Made by a program: the position numbers and the translations under genes
The notes under the pieces: model-generated
Seen by the model: only the letters and a program-made list of their open reading frames with translations
Databases searched by the model: none
Told to the model about the DNA's origin: nothing
From: Vreelandella boliviensis LC1
GTDB lineage: Bacteria; Pseudomonadota; Gammaproteobacteria; Pseudomonadales; Halomonadaceae
NCBI RefSeq assembly: GCF_000236035.1
Contig: NZ_JH393258.1
Location: forward strand, 62,001-126,000
Reading direction: 5' to 3'
Length of the DNA stretch: 64,000 nucleotides
Part shown: positions 17,364-26,378 of the stretch, piece by piece
Layout of the letters: every line of letters starts with the position of its first letter
Numbering within the stretch: position 1 is the first letter of the stretch

Positions 17364-18731
17364 CTAGTGGGGCGAGACGTATACCGTCAGCCCTTCGAGG
17401 CGTATCACTGTTAGCTGATCGCCCTGCTTAACCGGAATATCACTCACCGCGTTCCAGCGCTCGCCGTGCAATCGCACGTGGCCGTTGGTATCAAAATCCT
17501 CCAGGGCAATGGCGTTTGCGCCAATCAGTTGTTCCGCACCGGTATGTACCTGGCGGTGACGAAGCGTTGCAAAGCGCATCAGAGTCCATAGCATCAGGCC
17601 TCCTGACACCAGCGCCACACCCACGATAAGCGGCAATGAAATTGCGAGATACTCGGCATCCATTAGCATGACCGAGCCGAGCACAAAGGCAACTATGCCC
17701 CCTGCGCCCAGCACCCCGAAGCTGGGCAGTAGCGTCTCTCCTACCATCAGCGCCAATCCCACCACCATCAACGCTAGTCCGGCGTAGTTAATCGGCAGCA
17801 CCTGGAATGCAAACAGTGCCAACAGCAGGCAAATTATTCCGATGGTGCCAGGAAATAGGCTACCGGGACTGGCAAGCTCATATATCAGCCCGTAAAAACC
17901 CAGAATCATCAAAAAATAGGCGATATTGGGGTTGGTAATCAGCGAAAGTAGTTGGGTACGCCAATCCGGGTCGAAGCGCTCAATGGCGAGTTCAGCGGTG
18001 GCTAAGGTGTATTCACCCCGCTCCATGACCACTGTCATGCCATCTATCTGCCCCAGCAGGTCGTCAATATCACGCGCTACCACGTCGATGACGTTTTGCT
18101 CCAACGCCTGGCTGGCGGTGAGATTTACTGCGTCACGCACCGCTTTTTCCGCCCATTCGGCGTTGCGACCGTGGCGCTCAGCCAAACTGCGGATAAAACT
18201 CACCGCGTCTTCCATGACTTTACGCTCCATGGCGCCACCTTCACGGGCCGGCGCAGCAGACGCATCTTGATCTTCTTCGGCATCGCTACCAGGCATACCG
18301 CCACCGCCCATTTGTACCGGTGTTGCAGAGCCCAAATGGGTCGAGGGCGCCATCGCTGCCACATGACTGCCATATAGTAAGTAGGTGCCCGCGCTTGCGG
18401 CTCTCGCGCCGCTTGGGAATACATACATCACTACCGGGATGTCCGCATTTAGCATCTCTCGAATCATGTCCCGGGTGGTGTCTACCAGCCCGCCGGGGGT
18501 ATCGAGTTCAACTATCACGATCTCGCTACCCTGCTCGCGGGCATGGCGCAGGCCGCGCTCAAGATAATCTTTGCTCACTGGGCCAATGACGCCTTGAATA
18601 CTAAGCACCACAGCGCTGGGAGACGAAGTTTGCGCCACGGCTGGCCACGTAAACGACAACGCAGCCATTAACAAACCAGTAATGAATAGCCACAGCCAGT
18701 GTGATTTGAGAGAAAGGATTTGCATATACAC
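17364..18731 (-). CDS. NfeD-family membrane serine protease (long form)
   Basis: This 455-residue membrane protein begins with a signal or anchor helix, followed by a ClpP-class protease domain (GGLVDTTRDMI, then the nucleophile region SAGTYLLYGSHVAAMAP, and DAVNLTASQALEQNVID), about four membrane helices (250-390) and a C-terminal OB-fold NfeD domain (ALEDFDTNGHVRLHGERWNAVS). The low-complexity insert GGGGMPGSDAEEDQDASAA follows the active-site region. It is the partner of the slipin just downstream and is thought to act in membrane quality control. The start could be ATG 18731 or the second Met two codons later. Confidence 0.9.
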   Translation of the reverse strand: MYMQILSLKSHWLWLFITGLLMAALSFTWPAVAQTSSPSAVVLSIQGVIGPVSKDYLERGLRHAREQGSEIVIVELDTPGGLVDTTRDMIREMLNADIPVVMYVFPSGARAASAGTYLLYGSHVAAMAPSTHLGSATPVQMGGGGMPGSDAEEDQDASAAPAREGGAMERKVMEDAVSFIRSLAERHGRNAEWAEKAVRDAVNLTASQALEQNVIDVVARDIDDLLGQIDGMTVVMERGEYTLATAELAIERFDPDWRTQLLSLITNPNIAYFLMILGFYGLIYELASPGSLFPGTIGIICLLLALFAFQVLPINYAGLALMVVGLALMVGETLLPSFGVLGAGGIVAFVLGSVMLMDAEYLAISLPLIVGVALVSGGLMLWTLMRFATLRHRQVHTGAEQLIGANAIALEDFDTNGHVRLHGERWNAVSDIPVKQGDQLTVIRLEGLTVYVSPH

Positions 18732-18847
18732 TCCTCGGGCTAAGCGCCTTTAAGCCAATATCCGAGCGTCTACTCTATTGACCGCCGCAGCGCCCTTTTG
18801 TCTCGCAAGCTTCTTAGGGAGTTTGAACAAACAATAACGCTGCTGGG

Positions 18848-18873
18848 GTTTGTACGAAAAGTTTGTACGAAAA
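18848..18873. repeat. Tandem 13-bp repeat upstream of nfeD
   Basis: Two exact copies of GTTTGTACGAAAA lie head to tail, and a related TTTTGTACAAA palindrome follows at 18893-18903. They are in the 314-base gap between the NfeD gene and the DUF4019 gene, in which I see no gene. The position, about 120-170 bases before the nfeD start, suits an operator. Confidence 0.6.
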
Positions 18874-19045
18874 GTCGTCGGGCGCAGGCAGCTTTTGTAC
18901 AAAGCCGAGGGTACATACACAACTTAGCACTCACGTTGAGCTTCGTCATGAAGTGTGATGAGAGGATATTGGTGCGCAACACTTTCAAACGCAGGGAGGG
19001 TTATTTAAAGCTATTGGGGTAGTTGCGGGGACGTGTAGGTGAGCA

Positions 19046-19453
19046 TTAGTTCACATAATAGCCGCTTACCCGCCAAGTGCCCTCTTCCAAGTGGGGAGTG
19101 ATGGTTTCCGTGATCTGCGGCCTGTTTTCAAAACGTGTTTGGAACGTCAATATCGCATAGTCGCCTCTTGGAGCCCCTGGCATAGAGGTTTCACGGATAA
19201 CGCTCACTCGCCGACGCGACTGAACAGTACCAAAATCGCGACGGGCCGCACCAATAGTACGTTCTAACATATGCGGCGAAAGCGGATTCTTTAATAGCGG
19301 AGATGAAGATTCCCATGCCTGTTCATACTGGCCACTGTCGATAGCCTCTAGCCACGCTAACGCCGCCGCCTCTGCATCACTGGTGTGTGCATAGGCTTGG
19401 GAGGGTAACGTGAGAAACAAGGTAGCAAAGATAAAGATCAGCGTTTTAGGCAT
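19046..19453 (-). CDS. Exported DUF4019-type protein
   Basis: This protein of about 135 residues has a clear signal peptide (MPKTLIFIFATLFLTLPSQAYA). The mature part has the NTF2-like DUF4019 pattern: ALAWLEAIDSGQYEQAWESSS, the middle FGTVQSRRR and the end GTWRVSGYYVN. It is likely periplasmic with unknown function. The GAGA site before ATG 19453 is better placed than for ATG 19471. Confidence 0.75.
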   Translation of the reverse strand: MPKTLIFIFATLFLTLPSQAYAHTSDAEAAALAWLEAIDSGQYEQAWESSSPLLKNPLSPHMLERTIGAARRDFGTVQSRRRVSVIRETSMPGAPRGDYAILTFQTRFENRPQITETITPHLEEGTWRVSGYYVN

Positions 19454-19654
19454 AGTAGGGTCTCTTGGCATTTAGCAACGACCAGAGAAATCTTCGTGGC
19501 CTTAGTTATATATCGGTAAATGTCAGAATTTCTTTAGGGCCACAGAAAGGATTTGATTAACACCAACGCTGCCTGCAGTACCCGCTTCTAAAACCCCACC
19601 CGCTCGTTTACTATGCGCCACCCTCAATCTTTCCATTGCCACTATTAGGTCACC

Positions 19655-20398
19655 ATGCCCGCCAACGCCCTCTATACCGACCTTTCTGGCTACTATGACT
19701 TGATGTGCGCGGATATCGACTACCCAGCGCAAAGCAACGCCATTTGCAGACTGCATCAGATATTCGGTAACGGCGGAACCACGCACCTGGATTTAGCCTG
19801 TGGCACCGGCCCACACGTGCGCCATTTTATAGATTTGGGCTATACCAGTAGCGGGCTTGATATCAATCAACCCATGCTGGATATTGCCGCCGTGCGTTGC
19901 CCGGAAGCTCAGTTCACCTTACAAGACATGAGTAGCTTCGAAGTTAGCGAACCTCAAGACTTAATCACCTGTTTTTTATACTCGATTCACTACAACGGTG
20001 GGATTGAGAAGCTCACGGCATGCATATCCAGCGTGCATCGCGCACTAGCATCCGGCGGTATTTTCTGTTTTAACGCGGTCGATAAAGACAAAATCAACAA
20101 CGACTTATTTGTTAAGCACACCGCCAAGCAGGCAAGCGATGTGTTCACCTTCCGCTCTGGATGGCACTACAGCGGTCAGGGCGAAAAACAGTCACTTAGG
20201 CTTAGCATTGAAAAAGCCAATGCCGACGCTACCCAAGTATGGAACGACGAACATCCCATGGTAGCAGTCAATTTTGCGGAGTTAATCGCCCTGCTGACGC
20301 CTAACTTTGAAGTGCACGTGTTTGAGCACAACTACGATACCATCAAGCCCTGGGATACGACCGCTGGAAACGCTATTTTTGTCTGTGTGAAGAAATAA
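19655..20398 (+). CDS. Class I SAM-dependent methyltransferase
   Basis: This 247-residue cytoplasmic methyltransferase has motif I LDLACGTGPHVRHF, an acidic GLDINQPML after beta-2, and the motif IV region TCFLYSIHYNG. The substrate is not evident. It stands alone, with no operon partner. Confidence 0.8.
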   Translation: MPANALYTDLSGYYDLMCADIDYPAQSNAICRLHQIFGNGGTTHLDLACGTGPHVRHFIDLGYTSSGLDINQPMLDIAAVRCPEAQFTLQDMSSFEVSEPQDLITCFLYSIHYNGGIEKLTACISSVHRALASGGIFCFNAVDKDKINNDLFVKHTAKQASDVFTFRSGWHYSGQGEKQSLRLSIEKANADATQVWNDEHPMVAVNFAELIALLTPNFEVHVFEHNYDTIKPWDTTAGNAIFVCVKK

Positions 20399-20557
20399 AC
20401 CTGACTTGTTCCTGAGAGACACCCTTTGCCGTGGTGCCAGCGAGACAATACTGCCCATAAATGGCCGAATATGTCCCCTTTGTGACCGGCTAACGCATCG
20501 TTGGCAGAATACGTAACAGCTAATCTGTAACCTCACTTCCACACGATGAGATTAGCC

Positions 20558-21124
20558 ATGGCCCAGCCTAAAACCGCACTATTATTAATTGATGTACAAG
20601 CCTCCTTCCCCGCCCGCGATTACTGGGTAGAATCGCTGGCTCAGGCGTGGCGGCCCAAACAACGTGCAGTGCTAAATGCCGCACAGGCAAACAACATTCC
20701 CGTTGTGCGCATTCTGCATGAAGAGCTTGGCAGCCAAGGAGCTTTTGACCCAGATAATGGCCTGATACGTCCGCTTGATGACTTTAACGATGAAGTAGCG
20801 GTTACCTATCATAAACGTGTTCATAACGCCTTCACCGATACCTCACTTGAAAGTTGGTGTCGAGAGCGCGGCGTTGAACGGCTGGCGATTAGCGGCATTC
20901 GCACCGAACAGTGCTGTGAAACAACTGCTCGTGTGGGTTCAGATTTGGGGTTTAGCGTCGACTTTATCAGCGATGCTACCCTAACCTTCCCCATGACACG
21001 CCACGGCATCACCTGGACAGCCGATGAAATTAAGGCACGCACCGAACTGGTACTGGAAAGCCGCTTTGCACGTATTATCAGTACACATGACATGATCAAC
21101 GAATGGCAAAATACGCGTGAGTGA
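20558..21124 (+). CDS. Isochorismatase-family cysteine hydrolase
   Basis: This 188-residue hydrolase has the family triad visible as Asp in LLLIDVQASF, Lys in TYHKRVHNAF and Cys in TEQCCETTARVGSDLGF. Relatives act on isochorismate, nicotinamide or N-carbamoyl compounds, and the substrate here is open. It overlaps the start of the truncated GlxA-type gene by 8 bases, so the two were probably one unit before the insertion. ATG 20558 is preferred because of the GAGA site seven bases before it. Confidence 0.82.
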   Translation: MAQPKTALLLIDVQASFPARDYWVESLAQAWRPKQRAVLNAAQANNIPVVRILHEELGSQGAFDPDNGLIRPLDDFNDEVAVTYHKRVHNAFTDTSLESWCRERGVERLAISGIRTEQCCETTARVGSDLGFSVDFISDATLTFPMTRHGITWTADEIKARTELVLESRFARIISTHDMINEWQNTRE

Positions 21125-21881
21125 AGAGCAACAAACTAGCCAGCTGCAATCTGCAAGAGCTAAAACCTTGCGGATTGCGGTGCTAATGATGCCCGGCCAG
21201 GTGCCGCTCGATTTGATTGGCCCGCTTCAAGTATTGCAGTGTGCAGATCGGCTCTCTATAGACGTTCAGGTGCGCTATATCGGCCCCAAAGCAGCCATGC
21301 AATGGTTAGGGCCGCTCACTCTTAGCGGCATTGACTCCTTGCCTGAACAGCTTCCTCCTCAAGATTTACTACTTATTCCCGGACAATACCGCAATAGCCT
21401 TGAGCCATTGGCGCAACAAGAGTGTGTCGGTTGGCTCAAGGCAAACGCCCGCTATGCGGATACGCTAATGACCGTTTGCTCCGGCACGCTATTACTTGCG
21501 GATGCGGGTCTATTAGAGGGGCGACGCTGCACCACCCATCACGCTCTCATCGAACAGTTACGCCTTAAAGCCCCCAGGGCAAAAGTACAGAGCGACTGTA
21601 TCTTTATTGAGGATGGGCGCTACTTAACCAGCGCGGGGATCTCAACCGGTATTGATACCATGCTCTACTGGCTTACCCACGCGTGTGGACACTCGCTGGC
21701 CCTGGCGGTTGCAAGGGAGATGGTGCTGTATCTGCGTCGCAGTGGTCAGGAACCTCAACTGGGCGCCTGGCTTGAGGGTCGCAATCATGTGGATGAGCGG
21801 CTGCATCGCGTTCAAGATGCCATATGCGCCGCGCCCTCGCAGTCCTGGCGTATCGAAACTGAATCGCCCCAGGTTTCGTAG
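21117..21881 (+). pseudogene. GlxA-type regulator truncated by an IS3-family insertion
   Basis: The frame starts with GTG 21117 and gives 254 residues. Residues about 17-190 form the DJ-1/PfpI-like domain of GlxA-type AraC regulators, with the pocket cysteine in TVCSGTLLLADAGLL. The usual AraC helix-turn-helix should follow after the VDERLHRVQDAI segment, but the reading frame runs into the left end of the insertion sequence and stops seven codons later. No trace of the missing half appears on the right of the element. The remaining protein cannot bind DNA in the normal way. Confidence 0.8.
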
Positions 21882-21921
21882 ACACCTCCAGGCCTTATAC
21901 TAAAGGTATCTAGGAGGAACC

Positions 21922-22200
21922 ATGAGCCATCCCCGCTACACTGAAGAATTCAAAATCGAAGCCGTCAAACAGGTGGTAGAGCGCGGCCATCGCGTGGCCG
22001 AGGTCGCTGAGCGGCTAGGCGTGTCAGGTCACAGCCTGTACAACTGGATCAAACGCTACGATAAGCCGGTAGAACAACGACAAGAAGAGGATGATTTACA
22101 AGCTGAGAACCGGCGTTTGAAGGCTGAACTCAAACGCGTATCAGAAGAGCGCGATATATTAAAAAAGGCCACCGCGTACTTCGCCAGGGAGTCCGACTGA
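21922..22200 (+). CDS. IS3-family transposase OrfA
   Basis: This 92-residue helix-turn-helix protein (KIEAVKQVVERGHRVAEVAERLGVSGHSLYNWIKRY) with a leucine-zipper tail binds the ends of the element. An AGGAGG ribosome site precedes ATG. Near its end lies the A6G heptamer that allows a -1 shift into OrfB. Confidence 0.88.
   Translation: MSHPRYTEEFKIEAVKQVVERGHRVAEVAERLGVSGHSLYNWIKRYDKPVEQRQEEDDLQAENRRLKAELKRVSEERDILKKATAYFARESD
22161..22167 (+). other. A6G programmed -1 frameshift site
   Basis: AAAAAAG lies in orfA just before its stop. OrfA is in frame 1 and orfB in frame 3, exactly the relation needed for a -1 shift giving the OrfAB transposase. Confidence 0.75.
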
Positions 22201-22247
22201 GGTACGCGTTTATTCAAAATTATGCGAGCCAATATTCGGTACGTCGC

Positions 22248-23075
22248 TTGTGTCAGATGATGGCAGTGCATCCCAGCGGTTACTACGCATGGTGTAAAAA
22301 AGCGCTCTCTAATCGAGCTCGGGAAGATGAGCGCCTGCTGGGATTGATCAAGCACTCCTGGCTTGAAAGCGGCGGTGTATATGGCTATCGCAAGGTCTAC
22401 CAGGACTTGCGTGAAGCTGGCGAAGCTTGCGGCAAGCACCGTGTGGCGCGTCTTATGAGTAGGGAAGGTTTACGCTCTCAGACGGGCTATCGACGGCGCC
22501 CTGGCGGCTATGGCGGTGGAAAACCGGCTGTTGTATCCCCTAACCATTTAGACCGTCAGTTTGAAGTAAAAGCGCCAAATGTTGCTTGGGTGACAGACAT
22601 CACGTACATCCGCACTTACGAAGGCTGGCTTTACTTAGCGGTAGTTATCGACCTGTTTTCTCGTCAAGTGGTTGGCTGGTCGATGAAGTCTCGCATGACT
22701 ACGGAGTTGGTACTGGATGCCTTGTTATCAGCAGTCTGGCGACGCAAGCCACAAGGAACGGTGATGGTGCATTCGGATCAAGGAAGCCAGTTTAGCAGTG
22801 GAGACTGGCAAAGCTTTCTGAAAGCGAATCACTTGGTAGGCAGCATGAGCCGACGTGGTAACTGTCATGACAACGCCGTTGCTGAAAGCTTCTTTCAACT
22901 TCTCAAGCGAGAGCGAATCAAGCGACAGATTTATTCAACACGCGAAGCGGCTAGACGTGACGTGTTCAATTACATTGAAATGTTTTACAACCCAAAGCGC
23001 CGACACGGCACAAGTGATAACTTGTCACCGGTTGAGTATGAAAGGCGTTACTTTAAGAGCCTAACGGGTGTCTAG
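22248..23075 (+). CDS. IS3-family transposase OrfB (DDE integrase domain)
   Basis: This 275-residue protein holds an HTH_21 segment, then the rve integrase core with catalytic residues in VAWVTDITY (Asp), HSDQGSQF (Asp) and NAVAESFFQLLKRE (Glu). The frame is open upstream to the orfA slippery site, so the active product is the OrfAB fusion. The downstream YNPKRRHGTSDNLSPVEYE motif is intact. Confidence 0.9.
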   Translation: MCQMMAVHPSGYYAWCKKALSNRAREDERLLGLIKHSWLESGGVYGYRKVYQDLREAGEACGKHRVARLMSREGLRSQTGYRRRPGGYGGGKPAVVSPNHLDRQFEVKAPNVAWVTDITYIRTYEGWLYLAVVIDLFSRQVVGWSMKSRMTTELVLDALLSAVWRRKPQGTVMVHSDQGSQFSSGDWQSFLKANHLVGSMSRRGNCHDNAVAESFFQLLKRERIKRQIYSTREAARRDVFNYIEMFYNPKRRHGTSDNLSPVEYERRYFKSLTGV

Positions 23076-23152
23076 AATACTCGGGGCGATTCAGGCGTAA
23101 AAAAACCTCGACGTTAAGCTGAGCTCTCAACTTACTCATCGAGGTCTCCCGC

Positions 23153-23608
23153 ATGTCTACTCGTATATCTCAACAGTCAGTGTATCGCCTTGTTCCACGC
23201 CTAGCTAAACACTTGACCGCATTAGGCAACGTTGCCTCAGACTCAACGGTTGATCGCTCGATAATCCACCTAGTAAACCTGCGTGTTTCGCAAATTAATC
23301 ACTGCTGCTTTTGTCAGCACATGCATTCGCAAGAGGCCAGAGACGATGGCGAGCACCAGGTTCGCCTGGACGTATTGCCTGCGTGGCGTGAAGCTCCCTG
23401 CTTCAGCACACAAGAGCGCGCCGCACTCGCCTGGGCAGAAGCGCTCACACTTGTCAGCCAGCAAGCTGTGAGTGACAACGACTATCAAAACGCCCTAGAT
23501 GCGTTTGGCGGGCAGGGGCTGATTGACCTCACCGCCATCATTGTTCAAATCAACAGCTGGAATCGAGTATCGGTGGGCTTTCAGTTTGCCCCCGACATCA
23601 GTATTTAA
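23153..23608 (+). CDS. Carboxymuconolactone decarboxylase / AhpD-like protein
   Basis: This 151-residue all-helical protein has the CxxC-x-x-H redox motif in NHCCFCQHMHSQEAR, as in AhpD-like alkylhydroperoxidases. It probably acts in peroxide detoxification. It starts 60 bases after the insertion sequence and may once have been a target or neighbour of the lost regulator. A CCTCGA/TCGAGG hairpin with a T-run on the minus strand lies just before it (23102-23143) and overlaps its ribosome site. Confidence 0.82.
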   Translation: MSTRISQQSVYRLVPRLAKHLTALGNVASDSTVDRSIIHLVNLRVSQINHCCFCQHMHSQEARDDGEHQVRLDVLPAWREAPCFSTQERAALAWAEALTLVSQQAVSDNDYQNALDAFGGQGLIDLTAIIVQINSWNRVSVGFQFAPDISI

Positions 23609-23653
23609 ACCCGGTGAAGCACTTGAAAGTAATATTGCAGACAAGGAAATAAA

Positions 23654-23860
23654 ATGAACAGTGAGACGACGCAGCGTCAACAGCTACCCAATCTACTCGA
23701 TCTCTTATCAAGCTTATTTTTCTTCTTTGGCAGTCTTTTATTTCTTCCCGCAGGCGCGATCTATGCAACCGTAGGCGTATGGTGCTTTGTGCTGGGGTCA
23801 CTGACCATGTTTATTATTTACGCAATGAGTTTGAGAAATGCTGGTAAGAAGTGCGGCTAA
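23654..23860 (+). CDS. YrhK-like small membrane protein
   Basis: This 68-residue protein has two hydrophobic helices (LLSSLFFFFGSLLFLPAG and VGVWCFVLGSLTMFIIYAM) matching the YrhK domain pattern. A GAAAT-rich start region with AAGGAAATAAA provides the ribosome site. Function unknown. It lies 45 bases after the AhpD-like gene. Confidence 0.65.
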   Translation: MNSETTQRQQLPNLLDLLSSLFFFFGSLLFLPAGAIYATVGVWCFVLGSLTMFIIYAMSLRNAGKKCG

Positions 23861-23885
23861 TTGATTCAACATTGGACGTTGATAT

Positions 23886-23914
23886 AGCCGCTGGGGTTTA
23901 GCTACCCAGCGGCT
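23886..23914. terminator. Hairpin between convergent genes
   Basis: A 10-bp stem AGCCGCTGGG / CCCAGCGGCT with a 9-base loop sits between the YrhK-like gene and the convergent acetyltransferase gene. No clear T-run follows. Confidence 0.5.
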
Positions 23915-23992
23915 GTAAGAGATGTTAATCGGCAATTTCTCTAAGCAAGATTAATGATGTTAGCTCTTCGCCTTCAGTGTCCAGCATAACTA

Positions 23993-24547
23993 TCAAATAC
24001 TGGCCGCACTCACAGCATAGTTTTGTGGTGTACTCCACTGCTGTGACGTTAACCGATACAACCTCACTGGACGGCCATGGAAATCATGGATGTTGAACGT
24101 AGAAAACCCTGCTTTTGCTGCAACCTTAAGTGACGCAATATTCTCAGGCTCAATAATCGCCACCACCGACGATAGTTGCTTTTGACTAAATGCATCATTG
24201 AGCACTGCTTGCACTGCTTCAGACGCCAGACCTTTACTCCAGTACTGTTTGGCTAGCCGATACCCTAAACCGATCTCCTCAACGCCATTTACTTCTTCGG
24301 TACCGACACCGCAAAAGCCGACAAGCTTACCGGAACCCTTTTCTACTAATGCCAACGGCCCGATACTGTGAGAGGCATAGCTCTTCAAACACCATTCAAT
24401 AAACTGTTGGGTCGCCGCTTCATCGCAAACGCCACGGATCGAGTATTTCATCACCTCAGGATCGCTGAGGATGGTGGTCAGCTCGGGAACATCATCTAGG
24501 GATAATGTCCGTATCAATAGTCTTTCCGTTTCGCAAGTTTGCACCAT
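23993..24547 (-). CDS. GNAT acetyltransferase, RimJ/RimL type
   Basis: This 184-residue acetyl-CoA-dependent N-acetyltransferase opens with TERLLIRTLSLDDVPELTTIL. It has the GLGYRLAKQYWSKGLASEAV acetyl-CoA-binding segment and the late ENIASLKVAAKAGF motif of the RimJ/RimL group. An AAGGAGG site five bases before ATG 24547 sets the start, although the frame is open to 24640. The substrate may be a ribosomal protein, an amino acid or an antibiotic. Confidence 0.85.
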   Translation of the reverse strand: MVQTCETERLLIRTLSLDDVPELTTILSDPEVMKYSIRGVCDEAATQQFIEWCLKSYASHSIGPLALVEKGSGKLVGFCGVGTEEVNGVEEIGLGYRLAKQYWSKGLASEAVQAVLNDAFSQKQLSSVVAIIEPENIASLKVAAKAGFSTFNIHDFHGRPVRLYRLTSQQWSTPQNYAVSAASI

Positions 24548-24611
24548 TTCCTCCTTGTTGATGATGTTCTCGGTACATGCTAGTTCCGAACACAATTCAT
24601 TGTCGGGAGGC

Positions 24612-25079
24612 TTATCCTGAAAACTCAACGATGGCTTCAATTTCTACAGCAAACCCCTTCGGCAGAGATCCAACACCAATGGCAGAGCGTGCATGCTCAC
24701 CGCGCTCACCAAGCACAGTAACAAACAGATCGGAACAACCGTTGATGACTTCAGTGTGGGAAGTAAAGTTGGGATCAGCATTGACCATACCAAAGATCTT
24801 CACAACACGTTGAACCCGATCAAAGTCTTCCAGAGCTTCTTTGATGAGCGCGAGGAGATACAAGCCAACCTCTTGAGCGTAGGCCCGAGCCTGCTCAACA
24901 GTCACTTCCTGCCCCACTTTTGGGACAGCCACTCCCTCTTCTCGTAACGGAGCGCCTTTACCTGACAGATAGAGCATATTGTTCGAAATGGCATAGGAAC
25001 GAAAGTTGCCCCTTGGCGTGGTAACGACGGGTAGTTCCAAGCCCAATGAGCGGATACGCTCTTCTACGGTTGATTTCAT
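24612..25079 (-). CDS. RidA-family protein (second copy)
   Basis: This 155-residue enamine/imine deaminase-like protein has SYAISNNMLYLSGKGAP, the trimer-core segment and the end HARSAIGVGSLPKGFAVEIEAI with the expected arginine. It is longer than housekeeping RidA and belongs to a separate subgroup. It lies just upstream of the acetyltransferase with a gap of about 64 bases. Confidence 0.82.
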   Translation of the reverse strand: MKSTVEERIRSLGLELPVVTTPRGNFRSYAISNNMLYLSGKGAPLREEGVAVPKVGQEVTVEQARAYAQEVGLYLLALIKEALEDFDRVQRVVKIFGMVNADPNFTSHTEVINGCSDLFVTVLGERGEHARSAIGVGSLPKGFAVEIEAIVEFSG

Positions 25080-25151
25080 TACAGAAGCCACTTCTACCCT
25101 ATTAAGGGTTAAAGATTTAGTCGATAGAATTGCTACGCTTATTCTATGAAC

Positions 25152-25637
25152 TCAGGACTCAGAGTTTGAAGCGTCCTGATTTGGCCGCAACTGAAGCTGG
25201 ATGCCGAGCAAAAAATTGCGCAGCACCTGATCTTTGCACTCGCGATAATTTTTGTGGCTCGGCTTGCGGAAGAACGCACTTAATTCATGGTTACTTAGAT
25301 TGAAGCCTGCCAGTTCAAAAACTGCCAAAATATCTTCAGCCTTTAAATTCAGCGCAATGCGCAGTTTCTGGAACACCATATTGTTGTTCAGCTGCGCTTC
25401 TGGCGCGGGCTGAGGGCCTTCGCGCTTGCCACGCTTAAAGCTAATAAAGCCGTTCAAAAACGCCGCCAGCTCTTTGTTCTTCATGGTGACAAAGGCGTCG
25501 TCTTCATCCTTTTTCAGCCAGGCAGTTACCTGCTCTTGAGCCACGCTGACCTCTGCCAGGGCGAAAATATCCACAATGGTGTTATCTTTTAAATCAAAGG
25601 TGTAACGGATGCGGCGAAAAATATCGTTATTGGTCAA
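25152..25637 (-). CDS. DUF1456 (YehS-like) protein
   Basis: This protein of about 161 residues is made of two repeats of some 65 residues, each starting with an N-N-x-(I/V)-F-x-(K/R)-(I/L)-R motif (TNNDIFRRIRYTFDL and NNNMVFQKLRIALNL). This is the DUF1456 family, including E. coli YehS, of unknown function. The first ATG in frame is 25670, but an AGGGA site eight bases before TTG 25637 and the family alignment favour TTG as the start. Confidence 0.75.
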   Translation of the reverse strand: MTNNDIFRRIRYTFDLKDNTIVDIFALAEVSVAQEQVTAWLKKDEDDAFVTMKNKELAAFLNGFISFKRGKREGPQPAPEAQLNNNMVFQKLRIALNLKAEDILAVFELAGFNLSNHELSAFFRKPSHKNYRECKDQVLRNFLLGIQLQLRPNQDASNSES

Positions 25638-25732
25638 AATAGTGTCCCTAGTCTTAGGCAAACCCAGCACAATCAGGCTTTATGTGCATCTACGTTTATC
25701 GTGAATCTCATTAAAACCAGCAGCTTAAAAAA

Positions 25733-26155
25733 TTAACCTGTGGTCAGCTTTTCAAGCAGCTCATCAATTTCGTCTTTAAGCTCGCCATCTTCAATTTTGT
25801 TGGCAGTGGTTTGGGCATTTTTAAGATTGCTGATAGCGGCGTCGGTCTGGCCCAGCTCAACTTGCAATTTTGCCATGGAAAAGGCGATGGACGACATATG
25901 GTCTTTCGAATTAATCGCGACGGCTTTTTCGAAGGCTTTTTCGTAGACAGCCAGCGCCTCATCTAGCTCTTCAGTAAAATCAGCCAGCGTTTCCCACTGC
26001 TCTGGGTGATCTTTATCGCTGTTCTCGTTCTCGGTGCAAATGGCTTCTAACTCCGCATAGAGCGCATCGAAAGCCTCCCTATCTTCTTTATCAGCAGCCT
26101 TCATGAGCTTTTCGGCAAGTTCGTAAACCGCCTTGTAAATTTTGGTACTAATCAT
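25733..26155 (-). CDS. Acidic TPR-like hypothetical protein
   Basis: This 140-residue, strongly acidic helical protein is rich in paired helices (AVYEKAFEKAVAINSKDHMSSIAFSMAKLQVELGQTDAAISNLKNA) resembling tetratricopeptide repeats. It is probably a protein-protein adaptor; no enzyme motif is visible. The 222-base gap before the VOC gene holds nothing I can name. Confidence 0.65.
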   Translation of the reverse strand: MISTKIYKAVYELAEKLMKAADKEDREAFDALYAELEAICTENENSDKDHPEQWETLADFTEELDEALAVYEKAFEKAVAINSKDHMSSIAFSMAKLQVELGQTDAAISNLKNAQTTANKIEDGELKDEIDELLEKLTTG

Positions 26156-26378
26156 GAACGACTACCTTTTCTCTATTTAAAAACAGTAACAAGTAAACAA
26201 ACCTGCTAAAAATCAACGTTTGTAACACAGCCACACCACAGTGGCCGGTGACATTATACCCTTTGGGGATGGCTCTACGGGCGATCATTTTACGGTTTTA
26301 TGGTGGGGTGTTAATGAGCGCCCATCCTTGGGCTGTTTGCGCACCTTTTTACCGAACTCTGCTTGTTGCTGCCCTTCT

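Larger units (their letters stand above)
21860..23093 (+). mobile_element. IS3-family insertion sequence, 1234 bp
   Basis: The element is bounded by imperfect inverted repeats beginning TGAATCGCCCC on both sides, with further matches through TAGACACC about 20 bases in. Both transposase frames are intact, with the A6G slippery site between them, so it may still be active. The flanking bases (GAAAC on the left, GGCGT on the right) do not match, so no target-site duplication is left. The DNA to the right does not continue the interrupted gene. Confidence 0.88.

Noticed and set aside
18798-19022. 74-residue plus-strand open frame upstream of nfeD
   Set aside because: It covers the tandem repeats, has no ribosome site and does not look like a protein.
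23102-23143. Leftover AraC helix-turn-helix of the broken GlxA-type gene right of the insertion sequence
   Set aside because: The stretch is a hairpin and leader of the AhpD-like gene; no helix-turn-helix is encoded in any frame.
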